64,000 nt of DNA from Sphingobacterium sp. ML3W (GTDB lineage: Bacteria; Bacteroidota; Bacteroidia; Sphingobacteriales; Sphingobacteriaceae). A program made the translations under genes and the position numbers. The stretch is taken from contig NZ_CP009278.1 of the NCBI RefSeq assembly GCF_000747525.1, forward strand, positions 4,340,001-4,404,000, written 5' to 3'. Below are positions 52,536 through 62,216 of the stretch, piece by piece (the stretch's first letter is position 1; each line of letters opens with the position of its first letter). The notes below the pieces were generated by a model, which was given only the letters and a program-made list of their open reading frames with translations, was not told the DNA's origin and searched no databases.

Positions 52536-53441
52536 ATGGATTTCGATTTTAGGTTAAAAGTTTTTTATGTTGCAGCCAACACGCTCAACTTTACGAAAGC
52601 GGCATCAGAACTGTTTATCTCTCAACCTGCAGTAAGTAAAAATATTCAAGAAATTGAAAACACAATCGGTACACCCTTATTCGAAAGATTAGGAAATCGT
52701 TTAGCGCTTACACCCGCAGGAAAAATTCTCTACCAACATGCGCAGGTTATTCTAGAACAATACAATCAAGCTACGTATGAAATCAACGAAATCATGGGTA
52801 AGCAAAATGGCAACTTATCTTTAGGGATAAGTACGACGATTTCGCAATATGTCATTCCTAGGATGCTGGTTGAATTTAATCTCCAATATCCTGAAAATGA
52901 AATAAAAGTAACACAGGCCAACTCCAAACGAGTAGAACAGTTACTTATTAAAAATGAAATACATCTTGGCATTACGGAGGGATTTCCGGATAATAGATCC
53001 CTGAAATTCACCCCATATATCAAAGATGAAATCGTGCTAGTCACAAGAAATTCGAATCCCTTATGCAGTAAAGAAGTACACATGCTCCATGATATCTATA
53101 AATTATCCCTCGTTTTCAGGGAAGCTGGCTCGGGCACACGCGATATCATTGATACCAAATTAAAAGAGGCGGGAATCTCGATTCAGCACCTCCATACCGT
53201 AATTACCTTGTCTTCCTCAGAAAGTATTAAACAATACCTGAAATACTGTAATGCTGCGGCCTTTCTATCCATTCATGCCATTCAAGAAGAACTCAAAACT
53301 GGAGAACTCAAGATCATAGAGTTTGAAAATTTTAATATGGAGCGCTATTTTTACATCACCCACTTAGTAGGAGGTTTGGCAGGTTTACCACTCAAGTTTA
53401 TGAACTTTATACAAATGCATAAAGCAAAAATATACTCATAA
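52536..53441 (+). CDS. LysR-family transcriptional regulator (CysB/CysL-like)
   Basis: The 301-aa protein has an N-terminal winged HTH (about residues 5-63; FTKAASELFISQPAVSKNIQ) and a periplasmic-binding-like effector domain (about 90-295). It resembles regulators of sulfur or carbon assimilation, such as CysL. The cytochrome, DsrE and binding-protein genes lie directly downstream on the same strand and are its likely targets. The effector is unknown. Confidence 0.92.
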   Translation: MDFDFRLKVFYVAANTLNFTKAASELFISQPAVSKNIQEIENTIGTPLFERLGNRLALTPAGKILYQHAQVILEQYNQATYEINEIMGKQNGNLSLGISTTISQYVIPRMLVEFNLQYPENEIKVTQANSKRVEQLLIKNEIHLGITEGFPDNRSLKFTPYIKDEIVLVTRNSNPLCSKEVHMLHDIYKLSLVFREAGSGTRDIIDTKLKEAGISIQHLHTVITLSSSESIKQYLKYCNAAAFLSIHAIQEELKTGELKIIEFENFNMERYFYITHLVGGLAGLPLKFMNFIQMHKAKIYS

Positions 53442-53495
53442 CCATTCGTTATGACAGATAATAATTTCGACTTATCATCGCAATTTTTAATCAGC

Positions 53496-53503
53496 TACAT
53501 TTG
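53496..53503 (+). promoter_or_regulatory. -7 box upstream of the cytochrome c gene
   Basis: TACATTTG lies 17 bases before the ATG. There is no TTG at the -33 position, which would fit an activator-dependent promoter controlled by the adjacent LysR. Confidence 0.5.
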
Positions 53504-53520
53504 TTTAAAACCTAATATGA

Positions 53521-54501
53521 ATGGAAGAAGAAATAAAAAAAATTAGCAGAAGTAGCAATACGATTATTGTCATTACCTCAATCTTGTTATGTTTAATTAT
53601 TTTGTCTACCTATATGACAAATGCTTTACCTCATAAAACAGGAAGTAGTACGATAGAAAACGGCGACATAATCAATCATGTGGATCAATTAAAAGAAGTT
53701 CCATACGAAGATAATGCCGAAGACCAACTTGCTCTTTATGGTGAAAAACTGATCAAAGAGACCTATAATTATTTTTATGAAAAAGATGGTGTTAAAATTG
53801 GGAACCACTTGGCCTGTACGAACTGTCATCTCAATGGTGGTACTAAATCATTTGCAGCACCTTATGTCGGTCTTACCGGAGTTTTTCCAATATACATCGG
53901 CAGAGAAGACAAAGTGGAGTCTCTAGAAGAGCGGATCAACGGTTGTTTTGAACGCAGTATGAATGGCAAAGCCATCGACGTGAATAGTAAAGAGATGCGC
54001 GCAATCATTACCTATGTGAAACATATTAGTAAAAATACACCTAATGGTAAACGCATCGAGGGACAGGGGTTCGTGAAAGTAACTGTTCCAGAGCGCGCTG
54101 CCGACCAAAAAAATGGTGCAGTAGTTTTTCAACAACAATGTCAGAGCTGCCATGGGGAAAATGGTGAGGGCGTAAAACTTGCCAACAGCAAAGGTTATCA
54201 ATATCCACCTTTATGGGGAAATGATTCGTATAATGACGGGGCTGGTATGGCTCGATTATTAACAGCGATGAAATTTATCAAAGGGAATATGCCCTTGGGT
54301 GCCAGTCACGACAATCCGATCTTAACCGATGATCAAGCCTATGATGTGGCAGCTTATATCAATTCGTTTTCAAGACCAATAAAAGCGAATAAAGAATTGG
54401 ACTATCCTAATCTTGCAAAAAAACCAAAAGACTCGCCTTATCCTCCCTACAACGATGAGATAAGTGCTATTCAACATAAATATGGACCTTTTAATTTTTA
54501 A
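53521..54501 (+). CDS. Membrane-anchored dihaem cytochrome c, thiosulfate dehydrogenase (TsdA)-like
   Basis: The 326-aa protein has an N-terminal membrane anchor (about residues 14-33) and two CxxCH haem sites, CTNCH near 99-103 and CQSCH near 207-211. The intervening ERINGCFERSMNGKA segment and the LACTNCHLNGGT context resemble TsdA, which oxidises thiosulfate to tetrathionate or the reverse. Cys near 142 (GCFERS) may be a haem ligand as in TsdA; this needs alignment. It is located on the periplasmic face and is followed 3 bases later by the DsrE gene. Confidence 0.75.
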   Translation: MEEEIKKISRSSNTIIVITSILLCLIILSTYMTNALPHKTGSSTIENGDIINHVDQLKEVPYEDNAEDQLALYGEKLIKETYNYFYEKDGVKIGNHLACTNCHLNGGTKSFAAPYVGLTGVFPIYIGREDKVESLEERINGCFERSMNGKAIDVNSKEMRAIITYVKHISKNTPNGKRIEGQGFVKVTVPERAADQKNGAVVFQQQCQSCHGENGEGVKLANSKGYQYPPLWGNDSYNDGAGMARLLTAMKFIKGNMPLGASHDNPILTDDQAYDVAAYINSFSRPIKANKELDYPNLAKKPKDSPYPPYNDEISAIQHKYGPFNF

Positions 54502-54504
54502 AAA

Positions 54505-54975
54505 ATGAATAAAACGATTATCATTCTAATCCTTGCCGTATTATCTATGGGAAAACTATCGGCTCAAACACAAGACGAAGTATTACTTAAAAATGCATCC
54601 TTTCAGGGAGCAACAGCTGATAAAAAAGCCTATCACGCCATTTATCAATTGGATAGCAACGATCCAAAAACGATTGAAAAAGCGATACGTAATATCAACA
54701 ATGTCTTGGACGACCCAAGGCTAAAGGGGAAATTAACACTTGAACTGATCGCCTTCTCAGGAGGAACGGAAGCATTTTTAAAGAGTAGTTCAAAATATGA
54801 AGAGCAATTCAAAAAATTAATCGCAAGAGGTGTTGTTGTAGCACAATGCACCAATTCTCTTAAAGAACGAAACCTTACAAAAGAACAACTTTTTGATTTC
54901 ATCGGCTATGTGCCTAGTGGAAATGGTGAACTTGTCATCAGAGCGCACCAAGGATGGACGATCGTAAAACCATAA
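54505..54975 (+). CDS. Exported DsrE-family protein
   Basis: The 156-aa protein has a signal peptide (residues 1-20, ending LSAQ). A DsrE/DsrF-like domain (about 35-150) follows, with LELIAFSGGTEAFLKSSS and RGVVVAQCTNSLKERNL. A Cys near 113 is in the position of the sulfur-carrying Cys of DsrE-type proteins. It may carry or sense sulfur in the periplasm. It is in one operon with the cytochrome and binding protein. Confidence 0.78.
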   Translation: MNKTIIILILAVLSMGKLSAQTQDEVLLKNASFQGATADKKAYHAIYQLDSNDPKTIEKAIRNINNVLDDPRLKGKLTLELIAFSGGTEAFLKSSSKYEEQFKKLIARGVVVAQCTNSLKERNLTKEQLFDFIGYVPSGNGELVIRAHQGWTIVKP

Positions 54976-54989
54976 ACAAACAAGATATC

Positions 54990-55901
54990 ATGAAAATTAT
55001 CATCAAAACTATACTTGCCCTATTATTGGGGACACCCCTTGCATACGCACAAGATTATCAATTCCACCCACCATGGAATACTCCGCCCGAATCCGCAGTA
55101 AATTTCACCATACCGGGTATCGACAATATCCCTGATCTCTATGGTGAAATCGAAAATCCACAATTGGTTATTTTCTTTGCTGGAAATCAGTTCATGGTCA
55201 TTGATGATTTAATCAAAACGTTCAAAAAAGAGTATCCACAATATGAGCGTATTTTTGTCGAAACATTGCCTCCAGGAATCTTGGCTAAACAAATTCAGGG
55301 TGGATCACTTACGATTGGAAATCTAAAGATTACACATACGCCCGATGTTTATACTGCTGGTAAACGACGCATTACAGAAATGGCCGATTACTTTGACCAA
55401 ACATTGACCTATGCGACCAATAAATTGACATTAATGGTTCCAAAAGGAAACCCTAAAAACATTAAATCCTTAAAAGATTTACAACGAAAAGACGTGCGCA
55501 TCAGCATGCCAAATCCGGCATGGGAAGGTGTAGGTGAACAAATAAAAACAGCTTATAGAAAAGCTGGTGGCGAAGAACTCGTAACAGCAGTTATGGAGAC
55601 AAAAGTAGCTGATAAATCTACTTATCTAACCAAAATACATCACCGTGAAAGTCCATTAAGAATATTGGAGGGACAGGCTGATGTAGCTCCAGTATGGTAT
55701 TCGGAAACATTTTTTCAAAAAATGATTAACCATCCAGTGGAAAGTATCACCATCCCGGATCATGAAAACATCACCGCCAACTATATGGCTGGAAAATTGA
55801 AGAAATCGAAAAACAAGCAAGCAGCAACTGATTTTATGGCTTATTTGCAATCGACGTCAGCAAAAAACATATACAAAAAATACGGATTTCAGGTTGATTA
55901 A
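54990..55901 (+). CDS. Orphan periplasmic solute-binding protein (molybdate/sulfate-type fold)
   Basis: I use ATG 54990 (303 aa), which gives a clean signal peptide (cut after AYAQ near residue 21); the ORF extends 12 codons further upstream into the DsrE gene. It is a class II periplasmic binding protein of the SBP_bac_11 / oxyanion type, with LVIFFAGNQFMVIDDLIKTF and NKLTLMVPKGNPKNIKSLKDL. No permease or ATPase is adjacent, so it may be a sensor or feed another transporter. Context suggests a sulfur oxyanion as ligand; this is inference. Confidence 0.8.
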   Translation: MKIIIKTILALLLGTPLAYAQDYQFHPPWNTPPESAVNFTIPGIDNIPDLYGEIENPQLVIFFAGNQFMVIDDLIKTFKKEYPQYERIFVETLPPGILAKQIQGGSLTIGNLKITHTPDVYTAGKRRITEMADYFDQTLTYATNKLTLMVPKGNPKNIKSLKDLQRKDVRISMPNPAWEGVGEQIKTAYRKAGGEELVTAVMETKVADKSTYLTKIHHRESPLRILEGQADVAPVWYSETFFQKMINHPVESITIPDHENITANYMAGKLKKSKNKQAATDFMAYLQSTSAKNIYKKYGFQVD

Positions 55902-55932
55902 AATCAGTCGACTTACTCGTCATCGTACAGCA

Positions 55933-55983
55933 AATAAAGCCATCCTTCCAAAGCGCTATAACCTTCGGAAGGATGGCTTTATT
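55933..55983 (+). terminator. Terminator after the solute-binding protein gene
   Basis: A perfect 17-bp stem (55933-55949 with 55967-55983) with a 17-base loop closes the sulfur-like operon. Confidence 0.8.
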
Positions 55984-56172
55984 AATAGTATGCGCAGACA
56001 ACAATATGCTTGCAAACCTATAATTTTTAACTTCTCTGCCAAACAAATGCTTTAGGATAAACAAATGGCGTGAATTAGTAATAATTGAGATTTTTAATTA
56101 AAAATAAGTCAAATATGAATACATTATGGCATTATTATTACGAATATCTAGTATATTAGCTATCAATTTTAT

Positions 56173-56180
56173 TACATTTG
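56173..56180 (+). promoter_or_regulatory. -7 box of gltA
   Basis: TACATTTG fits the consensus, 28 bases before the ATG. The rest of the spacer from 55984 to 56172 shows no gene. Confidence 0.5.
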
Positions 56181-56208
56181 CATAAACACATGATAACATA
56201 AGAAGCTT

Positions 56209-57495
56209 ATGTCTGAAACAGCATCTATTATTTTAAATGGTTCGTCATACGAATTTCCAGTTATTACTGGTACAGAAAACGAAAAAGCAATTGATGTCTC
56301 AAAACTGAGAGATCAATCTGGATATATTACATTAGATCCAGGTTTTAAAAACACCGGAGCGGCAAAAAGTGCAATCACTTTCCTTGACGGTGAAACTGGT
56401 ATCCTAAGATACCGTGGATATCCTATTGAACAATTAGCTGAAAAATCAACTTTTTTAGAAGTTGCATACTTATTGATATATGGAGATCTTCCAACAAAAG
56501 CAGTTTTAGAGCAATTCAGAACGGATATCAAATCACAAATGATGATCCACGAAGATATGAAGAACTTCTTTGCTGGTTTTCCTTCAAAATCTCATCCAAT
56601 GGGACAGCTATCTTGTCTTGTAGGAGCTTTATCAGCATTTTATCCTGAATCTTTAAATCCAAATCCAACACAAGAAGAAGAAGATAAAACGATTATCAAT
56701 TTATTGGCTAAAATGCCAACAATTGTTTCTTGGATTCAAAAGAAATCTTTAGGTCACCCAGTTGTATATCCTAAAACAAATTTAGGTTATATCGACAACT
56801 TCCTAAATATGATTTTTGGTGAAGTCAACCAAGACAAAACTTTTGACCCAGTTGTAATCGATGCCATGCATAAGTTATTGATTTTGCATGCTGACCACGA
56901 GCAGAACTGTTCTACTTCAACTGTTCGTATCGTAGGTTCATCAAATGCTAACTTATACGCTTCTGTATCTGCAGGTATCAATGCGCTTTGGGGTCCTCTA
57001 CATGGTGGAGCTAACCAAGCGGTAATCGAAATGCTTGAAGCAATCAAAAATGATGGCGGCGATGCAGAAAAATACTTAGCAAAAGCAAAAGATAAAAACG
57101 ATCCTTTCCGTTTAATGGGATTTGGTCACCGCGTATACAAAAACTTCGACCCTCGTGCTAAAATCATTAAAAAAGCATGTGACGATATCTTAGCGAAATT
57201 GGGAGTTAATGATCCTGTTTTAGAAATCGCTAAAAAATTGGAAGAAGCGGCATTGAATGATCAATACTTCATCGACAGAAAATTATATCCGAACGTAGAT
57301 TTCTACTCAGGTATTATCTATCGCGCTTTAGGTTTTAATTCTGAAATGTTTACGGTATTATTTGCATTGGGTCGTCTTCCAGGATGGATCGCACAATGGA
57401 AAGAAATGCGTGAAAACAAAGAGCCTATCGGTCGTCCAAGACAGGTATATACAGGTCCAACAGAGCGTGATTATGTAGAGATTACACAACGTTAA
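56209..57495 (+). CDS. gltA: Citrate synthase
   Basis: The 428-aa type II (hexameric) citrate synthase condenses acetyl-CoA and oxaloacetate in the TCA cycle. Motifs are ILRYRGYPIEQLAEKSTFLE near 62, HADHEQNCSTSTVRIVGSS near 225 (catalytic His), GPLHGGANQAVIEML near 264 (His) and GFGHRVYKNFDPRAKI near 305 with the substrate-binding residues and, further on, DFYSG with the catalytic Asp. It is monocistronic with a terminator before the nuo genes. Confidence 0.97.
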   Translation: MSETASIILNGSSYEFPVITGTENEKAIDVSKLRDQSGYITLDPGFKNTGAAKSAITFLDGETGILRYRGYPIEQLAEKSTFLEVAYLLIYGDLPTKAVLEQFRTDIKSQMMIHEDMKNFFAGFPSKSHPMGQLSCLVGALSAFYPESLNPNPTQEEEDKTIINLLAKMPTIVSWIQKKSLGHPVVYPKTNLGYIDNFLNMIFGEVNQDKTFDPVVIDAMHKLLILHADHEQNCSTSTVRIVGSSNANLYASVSAGINALWGPLHGGANQAVIEMLEAIKNDGGDAEKYLAKAKDKNDPFRLMGFGHRVYKNFDPRAKIIKKACDDILAKLGVNDPVLEIAKKLEEAALNDQYFIDRKLYPNVDFYSGIIYRALGFNSEMFTVLFALGRLPGWIAQWKEMRENKEPIGRPRQVYTGPTERDYVEITQR

Positions 57496-57514
57496 TCTTA
57501 AAAAATATTACTTA

Positions 57515-57542
57515 AAAAAAGCATCTTTCGAGATGCTTTTTT
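57515..57542 (+). terminator. gltA terminator
   Basis: A 12-bp stem with a TTCG tetraloop and T run separates gltA from the nuo operon. Confidence 0.9.
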
Positions 57543-57615
57543 TATTTCCAATAACAAATGTCTATTAAACCAGTATATATTTTTATTTTCCTTCTCTAAA
57601 TTCATAGCTTTTCCT

Positions 57616-57623
57616 TAAATTTG
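57616..57623 (+). promoter_or_regulatory. -7 box of the nuoH operon
   Basis: TAAATTTG lies 41 bases before the probable TTG start of nuoH, downstream of the gltA terminator. No -33 TTG is seen. Confidence 0.4.
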
Positions 57624-57664
57624 CCTACTAGAAATCACTTATTAATAATCATTACAAATAAAAT

Positions 57665-58738
57665 TTGTTAGATTTATTCATCCATATCCTTGTTCCTGTC
57701 GCTATATTCATGTTTATAGCGGTTTTTACGTTATTTGCGGTATACGCAGAACGAAAAATCGCTGGATTCGTTCAGGATAGATTAGGTCCTATGGAAACCG
57801 GAAAATATGGCTCTCTCCAAACGATTGCTGATATTTTAAAGCTTTTGCAGAAGGAATTAATCACGCCTCTTTTGGCCGATAGCATTTTGTTTCGAATAGC
57901 CCCAATTGTTATTTTCGTAGCTGTATTTACGGGTTTTTCTGTAGTACCTTGGTCTCAAGATTTTATTCCGGTCAACACACATACGGGTTTATTTTTAATT
58001 ATGGCCGTTGTCTCCATCGATGCTATTGGTATATTAATGGCCGGTTGGGGTTCCAATAATAAATTTTCTTTACTTGGTTCCATGCGTGCCATTGCACAAA
58101 TGGTTTCTTACGAAATCCCTGTTGGCTTGTCTTTGATCGCTGCTGTGATGTTGACGCAGACACTGAATCTGAATGATATCGCCACGAATCAAGGTATACA
58201 TGCGACAGAGGAAGTCAAGTTTCTAGGATTCTGGTCCGTTAATCATATTGGTGGCCTATTCGCTTGGAATATCTTTCAGGCACCCCATATGATCGTTACC
58301 TATCTCATCTTTTTCATTGCCACGCTAGCGGAGTGTAATCGTGCTCCATTTGATATTCCGGAAGCAGAATCTGAGTTAGTAGGTGGTTTCCATACCGAAT
58401 ATGGAGGAATACAGTTTGCATTTTTGTTTCTTGCAGAATACGCGATGATGTTCTTAGTCTCCATGTTGGGTGTTGTCTTATTTTTAGGTGCTTGGAATAC
58501 TCCCCTACCCAATATGGGGGTTGTTAAATTGGCAGATTGGACGACAGGATTTGCTTGGGGAATATTTTGGACTTTTTCAAAATCCCTCATTTTAGTCGGC
58601 ATCCAAATGTGGATACGCTGGACATTGCCCCGTTTACGAGCAGATCAATTGATGAATCTATGCTGGAAGGTGTTAACACCACTAGCATTCTTGTGTATGG
58701 CCATTTCCGCAATTTGGAGAATTTTAGTAGTTGTTTAA
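57665..58738 (+). CDS. nuoH: NADH-quinone oxidoreductase subunit H
   Basis: The 357-aa membrane subunit of complex I contacts quinone. It has eight or so transmembrane helices and the motif AVYAERKIAGFVQDRLGP near 25-42, plus CNRAPFDIPEAESELVGGFHTEYGG near 220-245. The start is taken as TTG 57665, because the next in-frame ATG (residue 15) would remove part of the first helix. First gene of nuoH-I-J-K-L-M-N; nuoA-G are not next to it. Confidence 0.93.
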   Translation: MLDLFIHILVPVAIFMFIAVFTLFAVYAERKIAGFVQDRLGPMETGKYGSLQTIADILKLLQKELITPLLADSILFRIAPIVIFVAVFTGFSVVPWSQDFIPVNTHTGLFLIMAVVSIDAIGILMAGWGSNNKFSLLGSMRAIAQMVSYEIPVGLSLIAAVMLTQTLNLNDIATNQGIHATEEVKFLGFWSVNHIGGLFAWNIFQAPHMIVTYLIFFIATLAECNRAPFDIPEAESELVGGFHTEYGGIQFAFLFLAEYAMMFLVSMLGVVLFLGAWNTPLPNMGVVKLADWTTGFAWGIFWTFSKSLILVGIQMWIRWTLPRLRADQLMNLCWKVLTPLAFLCMAISAIWRILVVV

Positions 58739-58755
58739 TTTAGGTTTAGCTCAAT

Positions 58756-59319
58756 ATGATATTCAAAACTGTTTTCCACGCATTAAAAACTGCTTCCAAA
58801 GGTCTTTCTTTGACGGTTAAGCATCTATTTGGCGCCCGGAAATCACGTCAAGAATTGGATATTACGAAGGATAATTATTTTGATAAACAGCATGGTATTG
58901 CCACTGTTCAATATCCAAAGGTTAAAATGCCCATTCCAGAGGTGGCACGTTATCAACTCGATGTAGAGATTGATGATTGCATCGTTTGCGATTTATGTGC
59001 AAAAGCTTGTCCAGTAGATTGTATTGCGATTGAAGCCATTAAATCTCCTGAGGTTATCGGTAAAACTTCTGATGGAAGCGTAAAAAGATTATATGCTGCA
59101 AAGTTTGAAATTGATATGGCAAAATGTATGTACTGTGGATTATGTACGGTTGTATGTCCTACAGAATGCATTACGATGACCGATCAGTATGACCGCAGCA
59201 CCACAAAATTAACAGATTTAATATATGGCTTTTCGGATATGACCGAAGAGCAAATTGCGGAACGAAAATCTGACTGGACAAAATTTCAAGCTGAAAAGGA
59301 GGCAGCCAAATCAAAATAA
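58756..59319 (+). CDS. nuoI: NADH-quinone oxidoreductase subunit I (two 4Fe-4S clusters)
   Basis: The 187-aa protein has two ferredoxin motifs, CIVCDLCAKACPVDC near 75-89 and CMYCGLCTVVCPTEC near 124-138, which hold the 4Fe-4S clusters N6a and N6b in the peripheral arm. Its last base overlaps the ATG of nuoJ. Confidence 0.96.
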   Translation: MIFKTVFHALKTASKGLSLTVKHLFGARKSRQELDITKDNYFDKQHGIATVQYPKVKMPIPEVARYQLDVEIDDCIVCDLCAKACPVDCIAIEAIKSPEVIGKTSDGSVKRLYAAKFEIDMAKCMYCGLCTVVCPTECITMTDQYDRSTTKLTDLIYGFSDMTEEQIAERKSDWTKFQAEKEAAKSK

Positions 59320-59867
59320 TGACATTAGAACTCTTTTTATTCTATGCATTCGCAGTATTGGCCGTAGGGTCTGCCCTATTGGTCGTCAGTTTGAAAAATT
59401 TAGCCCGCGCCCTATTCCTATTTTTCGTCGTCTTATTTGCCATGGCTGGACTCTATTTATTTGCTTTAGCAGATTTTGTGGCCATAACCCAAATCATGGT
59501 TTACGTTGGTGGGGTTTTAATCTTGTTGCTATTTGCCTTTATGCTTTCAAATAAGGAGCTGCTGCAAGATTTGCAACAAACAACAGGTTCCTTATTCTCC
59601 TTACCTACTTGGAAAGTAGCACCTCTAATCATTGCTTTCTTAGGTATCATGCTATTTGGCATCATCGAATGGCAGGAGTCAACTCCAGCATGGATAACCG
59701 CCGCTATCCAAAACAATACGGTCATCAAAAGCACTGACAATAATATACACCAATTGGGTCTTAAGTTTATGACACAGTATGTGCTCCCATTTGAAGTAAT
59801 TTCTATTTTCTTAATGATGGCCTTAATTGGTGCATCGCATCTATCACGAAAGGATTTACAAAAATGA
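59319..59867 (+). CDS. nuoJ: NADH-quinone oxidoreductase subunit J
   Basis: The 182-aa membrane subunit has five predicted helices and the conserved VAITQIMVYVGGVLILLLFAFML segment (in part) near residues 52-74. Its ATG overlaps nuoI, and its stop overlaps the start of nuoK by 4 bases, indicating translational coupling. Confidence 0.94.
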   Translation: MTLELFLFYAFAVLAVGSALLVVSLKNLARALFLFFVVLFAMAGLYLFALADFVAITQIMVYVGGVLILLLFAFMLSNKELLQDLQQTTGSLFSLPTWKVAPLIIAFLGIMLFGIIEWQESTPAWITAAIQNNTVIKSTDNNIHQLGLKFMTQYVLPFEVISIFLMMALIGASHLSRKDLQK

Positions 59868-60169
59868 TTACACTAACACACTTCTTAGTTGTTTCTGCCT
59901 GTATCTTCTGTATCGGACTTTATGCGGTATTGTCGAAGAAAAATGCCATTATGATTTTAGTTGGTATTGAATTGATGATCAATGCAGCCATTCTCAATTT
60001 CGTTGCATTCGGAAAGTATGACAGTGTCAACTACGGAGGTCAGATATTCGCTTTGTTCGCTATTGTACTCGCAGCTGCTGCTGTAGCAGTAGGGTTAGCG
60101 ATTATCCTTAACGTATACCGACACTACAAAAGCATTAATCCGGATGAAATTCGTGAATTAAAAGATTAG
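59864..60169 (+). CDS. nuoK: NADH-quinone oxidoreductase subunit K
   Basis: The 101-aa, three-helix antiporter-like subunit has conserved Glu residues in GIELMINAAILNFVAF (near 35) and further along in the second helix. It overlaps nuoJ by 4 bases. nuoL starts 2 bases after its stop. Confidence 0.95.
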   Translation: MITLTHFLVVSACIFCIGLYAVLSKKNAIMILVGIELMINAAILNFVAFGKYDSVNYGGQIFALFAIVLAAAAVAVGLAIILNVYRHYKSINPDEIRELKD

Positions 60170-60171
60170 CA

Positions 60172-62214
60172 TTGAACATTATATTTGACATATCGCCTCT
60201 TAGTACCGCACTGTTTACTGTAGCGATGCCTTTATTGGCATTTTTATATCAAGCAATTATAGGTAAAAAAGATTCCACAGGTCTTGTGGCTACGATCGCT
60301 ATCGGGGTCAGTTTTATCTGCAGTTTACTCACATTCCTCCAGGTATGGAATAATGCTCCACTAACATCCGAAATCGAGTGGTTTACAATTGGGCAAAGTA
60401 CATTTACGGTTGGTATATTATTGAATAACTTGACTTCGCTCATGTTATTTCTGGTATCTACCATTGCTGTTCCGGTCCATATTTACTCGAAATCGTACAT
60501 GCACGGTGATACAGGAATACATCGCTATTGGATGTATCTGAGTCTATTTTGTTTTGCGATGCTTGGTCTTGTTATCATGAACAACTTACTCCTCATGTAT
60601 ATCTTTTGGGAGCTTGTAGGATTTGCTTCTTATCTATTGATAGGATTTTGGTTCACGAAAGAATCCGCTGTGCAAGCCAATAAAAAGGCATTCCTAGTCA
60701 ACCGCATTGGTGATCTGGGTTTCCTGATTGGTATTGCTATCGTCTATTCCCAATTTGGCACTTTAAATCTGGTCAGTTTATTTGAAACTGGAGGCTTAAT
60801 CGATCTTACAACCGTTGAATATGGTCTATGGGTATCACCACACAATAGTATGGACGCTAGTTGGCTGACCATCGCTGGAATCTCCTTCTTCCTTGGTGCC
60901 ATGGCGAAGTCGGCACAGTTTCCATTACACGTATGGTTACCCGACGCGATGGAGGGTCCTACTTCGGTTTCTTCATTAATACATGCGGCGACCATGGTTG
61001 CTGCCGGTGTATTTTTAATGAGTACTTTATTCCCGCTGTTCAATGAAACAGTACGCTTGATGATAACTATAATCGGCAGTATAACCGCTATTACTGCTGC
61101 ATATTTTGCTTTAGCACAGTATGATATCAAAAAAATACTAGCCTTTTCTACCATTTCACAATTGGGGTATATGATGGTTGGAATTGGTATTGGTACTTGG
61201 GATGCCGCAATTTTCCATTTATTGACACATGCCTTTTTTAAATGTTTACTATTTTTATGTGCTGGAGCTGTGATTCATGAAATGTCGCACCTAAAAGCAC
61301 ATAGTCAGGCTGATTTTGATCCGCAGGATTTAAGAAATATGGGGGGACTACGTCAATATATGCCGCAAACCTGTATTTTGATGGTTATCGCTTCATTAGC
61401 GCTGGCAGGCTTTCCATTAACTTCAGGATATTTATCGAAAGACAGTATTATTATTTCAGCTTTCGAATGGGCTTCTACCCATGGGCCTATTTTTCAAATA
61501 GTCCCAATTGCACTAATTATCGTCAGTATTTTGACGTCATTTTACATTGGTCGCCTTATTTTCAAAGCATTCTTCGGAACATTACGCATTAAACATCTTG
61601 TTGGATCTCTTTCACCTTTAGGGGAATCTCCAAAACTGATGTTATGGCCGATGTATTTTTTGGGGATCTGTTGTTTCTTCCCGCTATTTTCCATCAATCC
61701 AATCTCCTATCATGATTCTTGGGTGATGGATGGATTATTGGTCGACTACCCTTACGAAGCTAATCACACGGCTCATTTGGTGATCCCAGTGGTTTTAACC
61801 CTTGGCGCATTATCCGCATGGATTGTTGCGTGGAGATGGTATGTCCAAGGATTGTACCCTTTGAATGCACATAGTTTTGCTAATCGTCTATCCTTAAATC
61901 AGGGATATCTCAATCAATTCAATGAAAAAGTTATTGTAAGTGGTGTACTGCATTTAAGTAAACTCTCTTACTGGTTGGATAGAAACATCGTTGATGGCTT
62001 TATCCATATTTTCACAAGATTCATACAGCATTTGGCTCACTTCAGTCACTGGCTGGATAAAAATATTGTTGATGGTCTTGTTAATGCTGTTGGTAAAATC
62101 GCACTTATATTAGGAAATTTTGCGCGATCGACCCAAAACGGAAAGCTACAGACCTATTTATATTCTGTATTCCTACTTGTTATAGTTGGTTTAATTTATC
62201 TTTTATTACGTTAG
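60172..62214 (+). CDS. nuoL: NADH-quinone oxidoreductase subunit L
   Basis: The 680-aa antiporter-like subunit has about 16 helices. WELVGFASYLLIGFW near 144 and KSAQFPLHVWLPDAMEGPTSVSSLIHAATMVAAG (in two halves, near 246-280) are the proton-channel signatures, with Lys and Glu residues for proton transfer. A TTG start at 60172 is used, 2 bases after the nuoK stop. A long C-terminal lateral helix is present. Confidence 0.95.
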   Translation: MNIIFDISPLSTALFTVAMPLLAFLYQAIIGKKDSTGLVATIAIGVSFICSLLTFLQVWNNAPLTSEIEWFTIGQSTFTVGILLNNLTSLMLFLVSTIAVPVHIYSKSYMHGDTGIHRYWMYLSLFCFAMLGLVIMNNLLLMYIFWELVGFASYLLIGFWFTKESAVQANKKAFLVNRIGDLGFLIGIAIVYSQFGTLNLVSLFETGGLIDLTTVEYGLWVSPHNSMDASWLTIAGISFFLGAMAKSAQFPLHVWLPDAMEGPTSVSSLIHAATMVAAGVFLMSTLFPLFNETVRLMITIIGSITAITAAYFALAQYDIKKILAFSTISQLGYMMVGIGIGTWDAAIFHLLTHAFFKCLLFLCAGAVIHEMSHLKAHSQADFDPQDLRNMGGLRQYMPQTCILMVIASLALAGFPLTSGYLSKDSIIISAFEWASTHGPIFQIVPIALIIVSILTSFYIGRLIFKAFFGTLRIKHLVGSLSPLGESPKLMLWPMYFLGICCFFPLFSINPISYHDSWVMDGLLVDYPYEANHTAHLVIPVVLTLGALSAWIVAWRWYVQGLYPLNAHSFANRLSLNQGYLNQFNEKVIVSGVLHLSKLSYWLDRNIVDGFIHIFTRFIQHLAHFSHWLDKNIVDGLVNAVGKIALILGNFARSTQNGKLQTYLYSVFLLVIVGLIYLLLR

Positions 62215-62216
62215 AA

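Noticed and set aside
60744..61154. 136-aa antisense frame within nuoL
   Set aside because: A shadow of the membrane-protein code; no independent evidence.
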